Shown in pieces: positions 5,297 through 5,314 of a stretch of DNA of 5,314 bases. A model generated the notes under the pieces. The model had not been told where the DNA came from and did no database searches. It was given only the letters and a program-made list of their open reading frames with translations. Made by a program: the position numbers and the translations under genes. The stretch comes from an uncultured Planctomycetaceae bacterium (lineage in GTDB: Bacteria > Planctomycetota > Planctomycetia > Pirellulales > UBA1268), in contig CAJAYZ010000945.1 in the NCBI GenBank assembly GCA_903949225.1, positions 1-5,314 of the forward strand. The letters run 5' to 3'. Position 1 is the stretch's first letter, and every line of letters starts with the position of its first letter.

Positions 5297-5314
5297 GCGC
5301 CTCGACAACCACAG

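Overview
The window looks like planctomycete chromosomal DNA, probably from a Pirellulales-type lineage. It is GC-rich and carries two protein families that are strongly expanded in that phylum: DUF1501 proteins with an SRRDxL twin-arginine leader, and a secreted protein combining a planctomycete-type cytochrome c domain (CxxCH plus a downstream MPPP) with WD40 repeats. The assignment rests on gene content; no rRNA or marker gene is present.

Layout from left to right: (1) 1-162, minus strand, the first 54 codons of a DUF1501 gene that runs off the left edge. (2) 163-475, a 313-bp divergent intergenic region with several inverted repeats, a G-rich stretch and a possible -10 element. (3) 476-1834, plus strand, a complete DUF1501 gene. 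(4) 1835-2026, a convergent intergenic gap with two near-identical 17-bp elements. (5) 5131-2027, minus strand, a 1034-residue secreted cytochrome c/WD40 protein. It reads as heme domain, seven WD40-like blades, a long Ala/Lys/Glu-rich coiled coil, then seven more blades. (6) 5132-5314, the leader of that gene, holding two short palindromes and four head-to-tail copies of a 19-bp unit.

The three genes are predicted to act outside the cytoplasm. The two DUF1501 proteins are likely Tat-exported members of the alkaline phosphatase/sulfatase-like fold, and the large protein is likely Sec-exported with one covalently bound heme c. Genes of these families often cluster in planctomycetes, but their biochemical role is not established. 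The DUF1549/DUF1553 partner that commonly accompanies DUF1501 is not in this window. There are no tRNA or rRNA genes, CRISPR arrays, transposases or other mobile elements. The points most worth a second look are the symmetric 7 + 7 blade organisation around the coiled coil, the 4 x 19-bp tandem array upstream of that gene, the repeated 17-bp element in the convergent gap, and the dyads and G-rich tract between the two DUF1501 paralogues.
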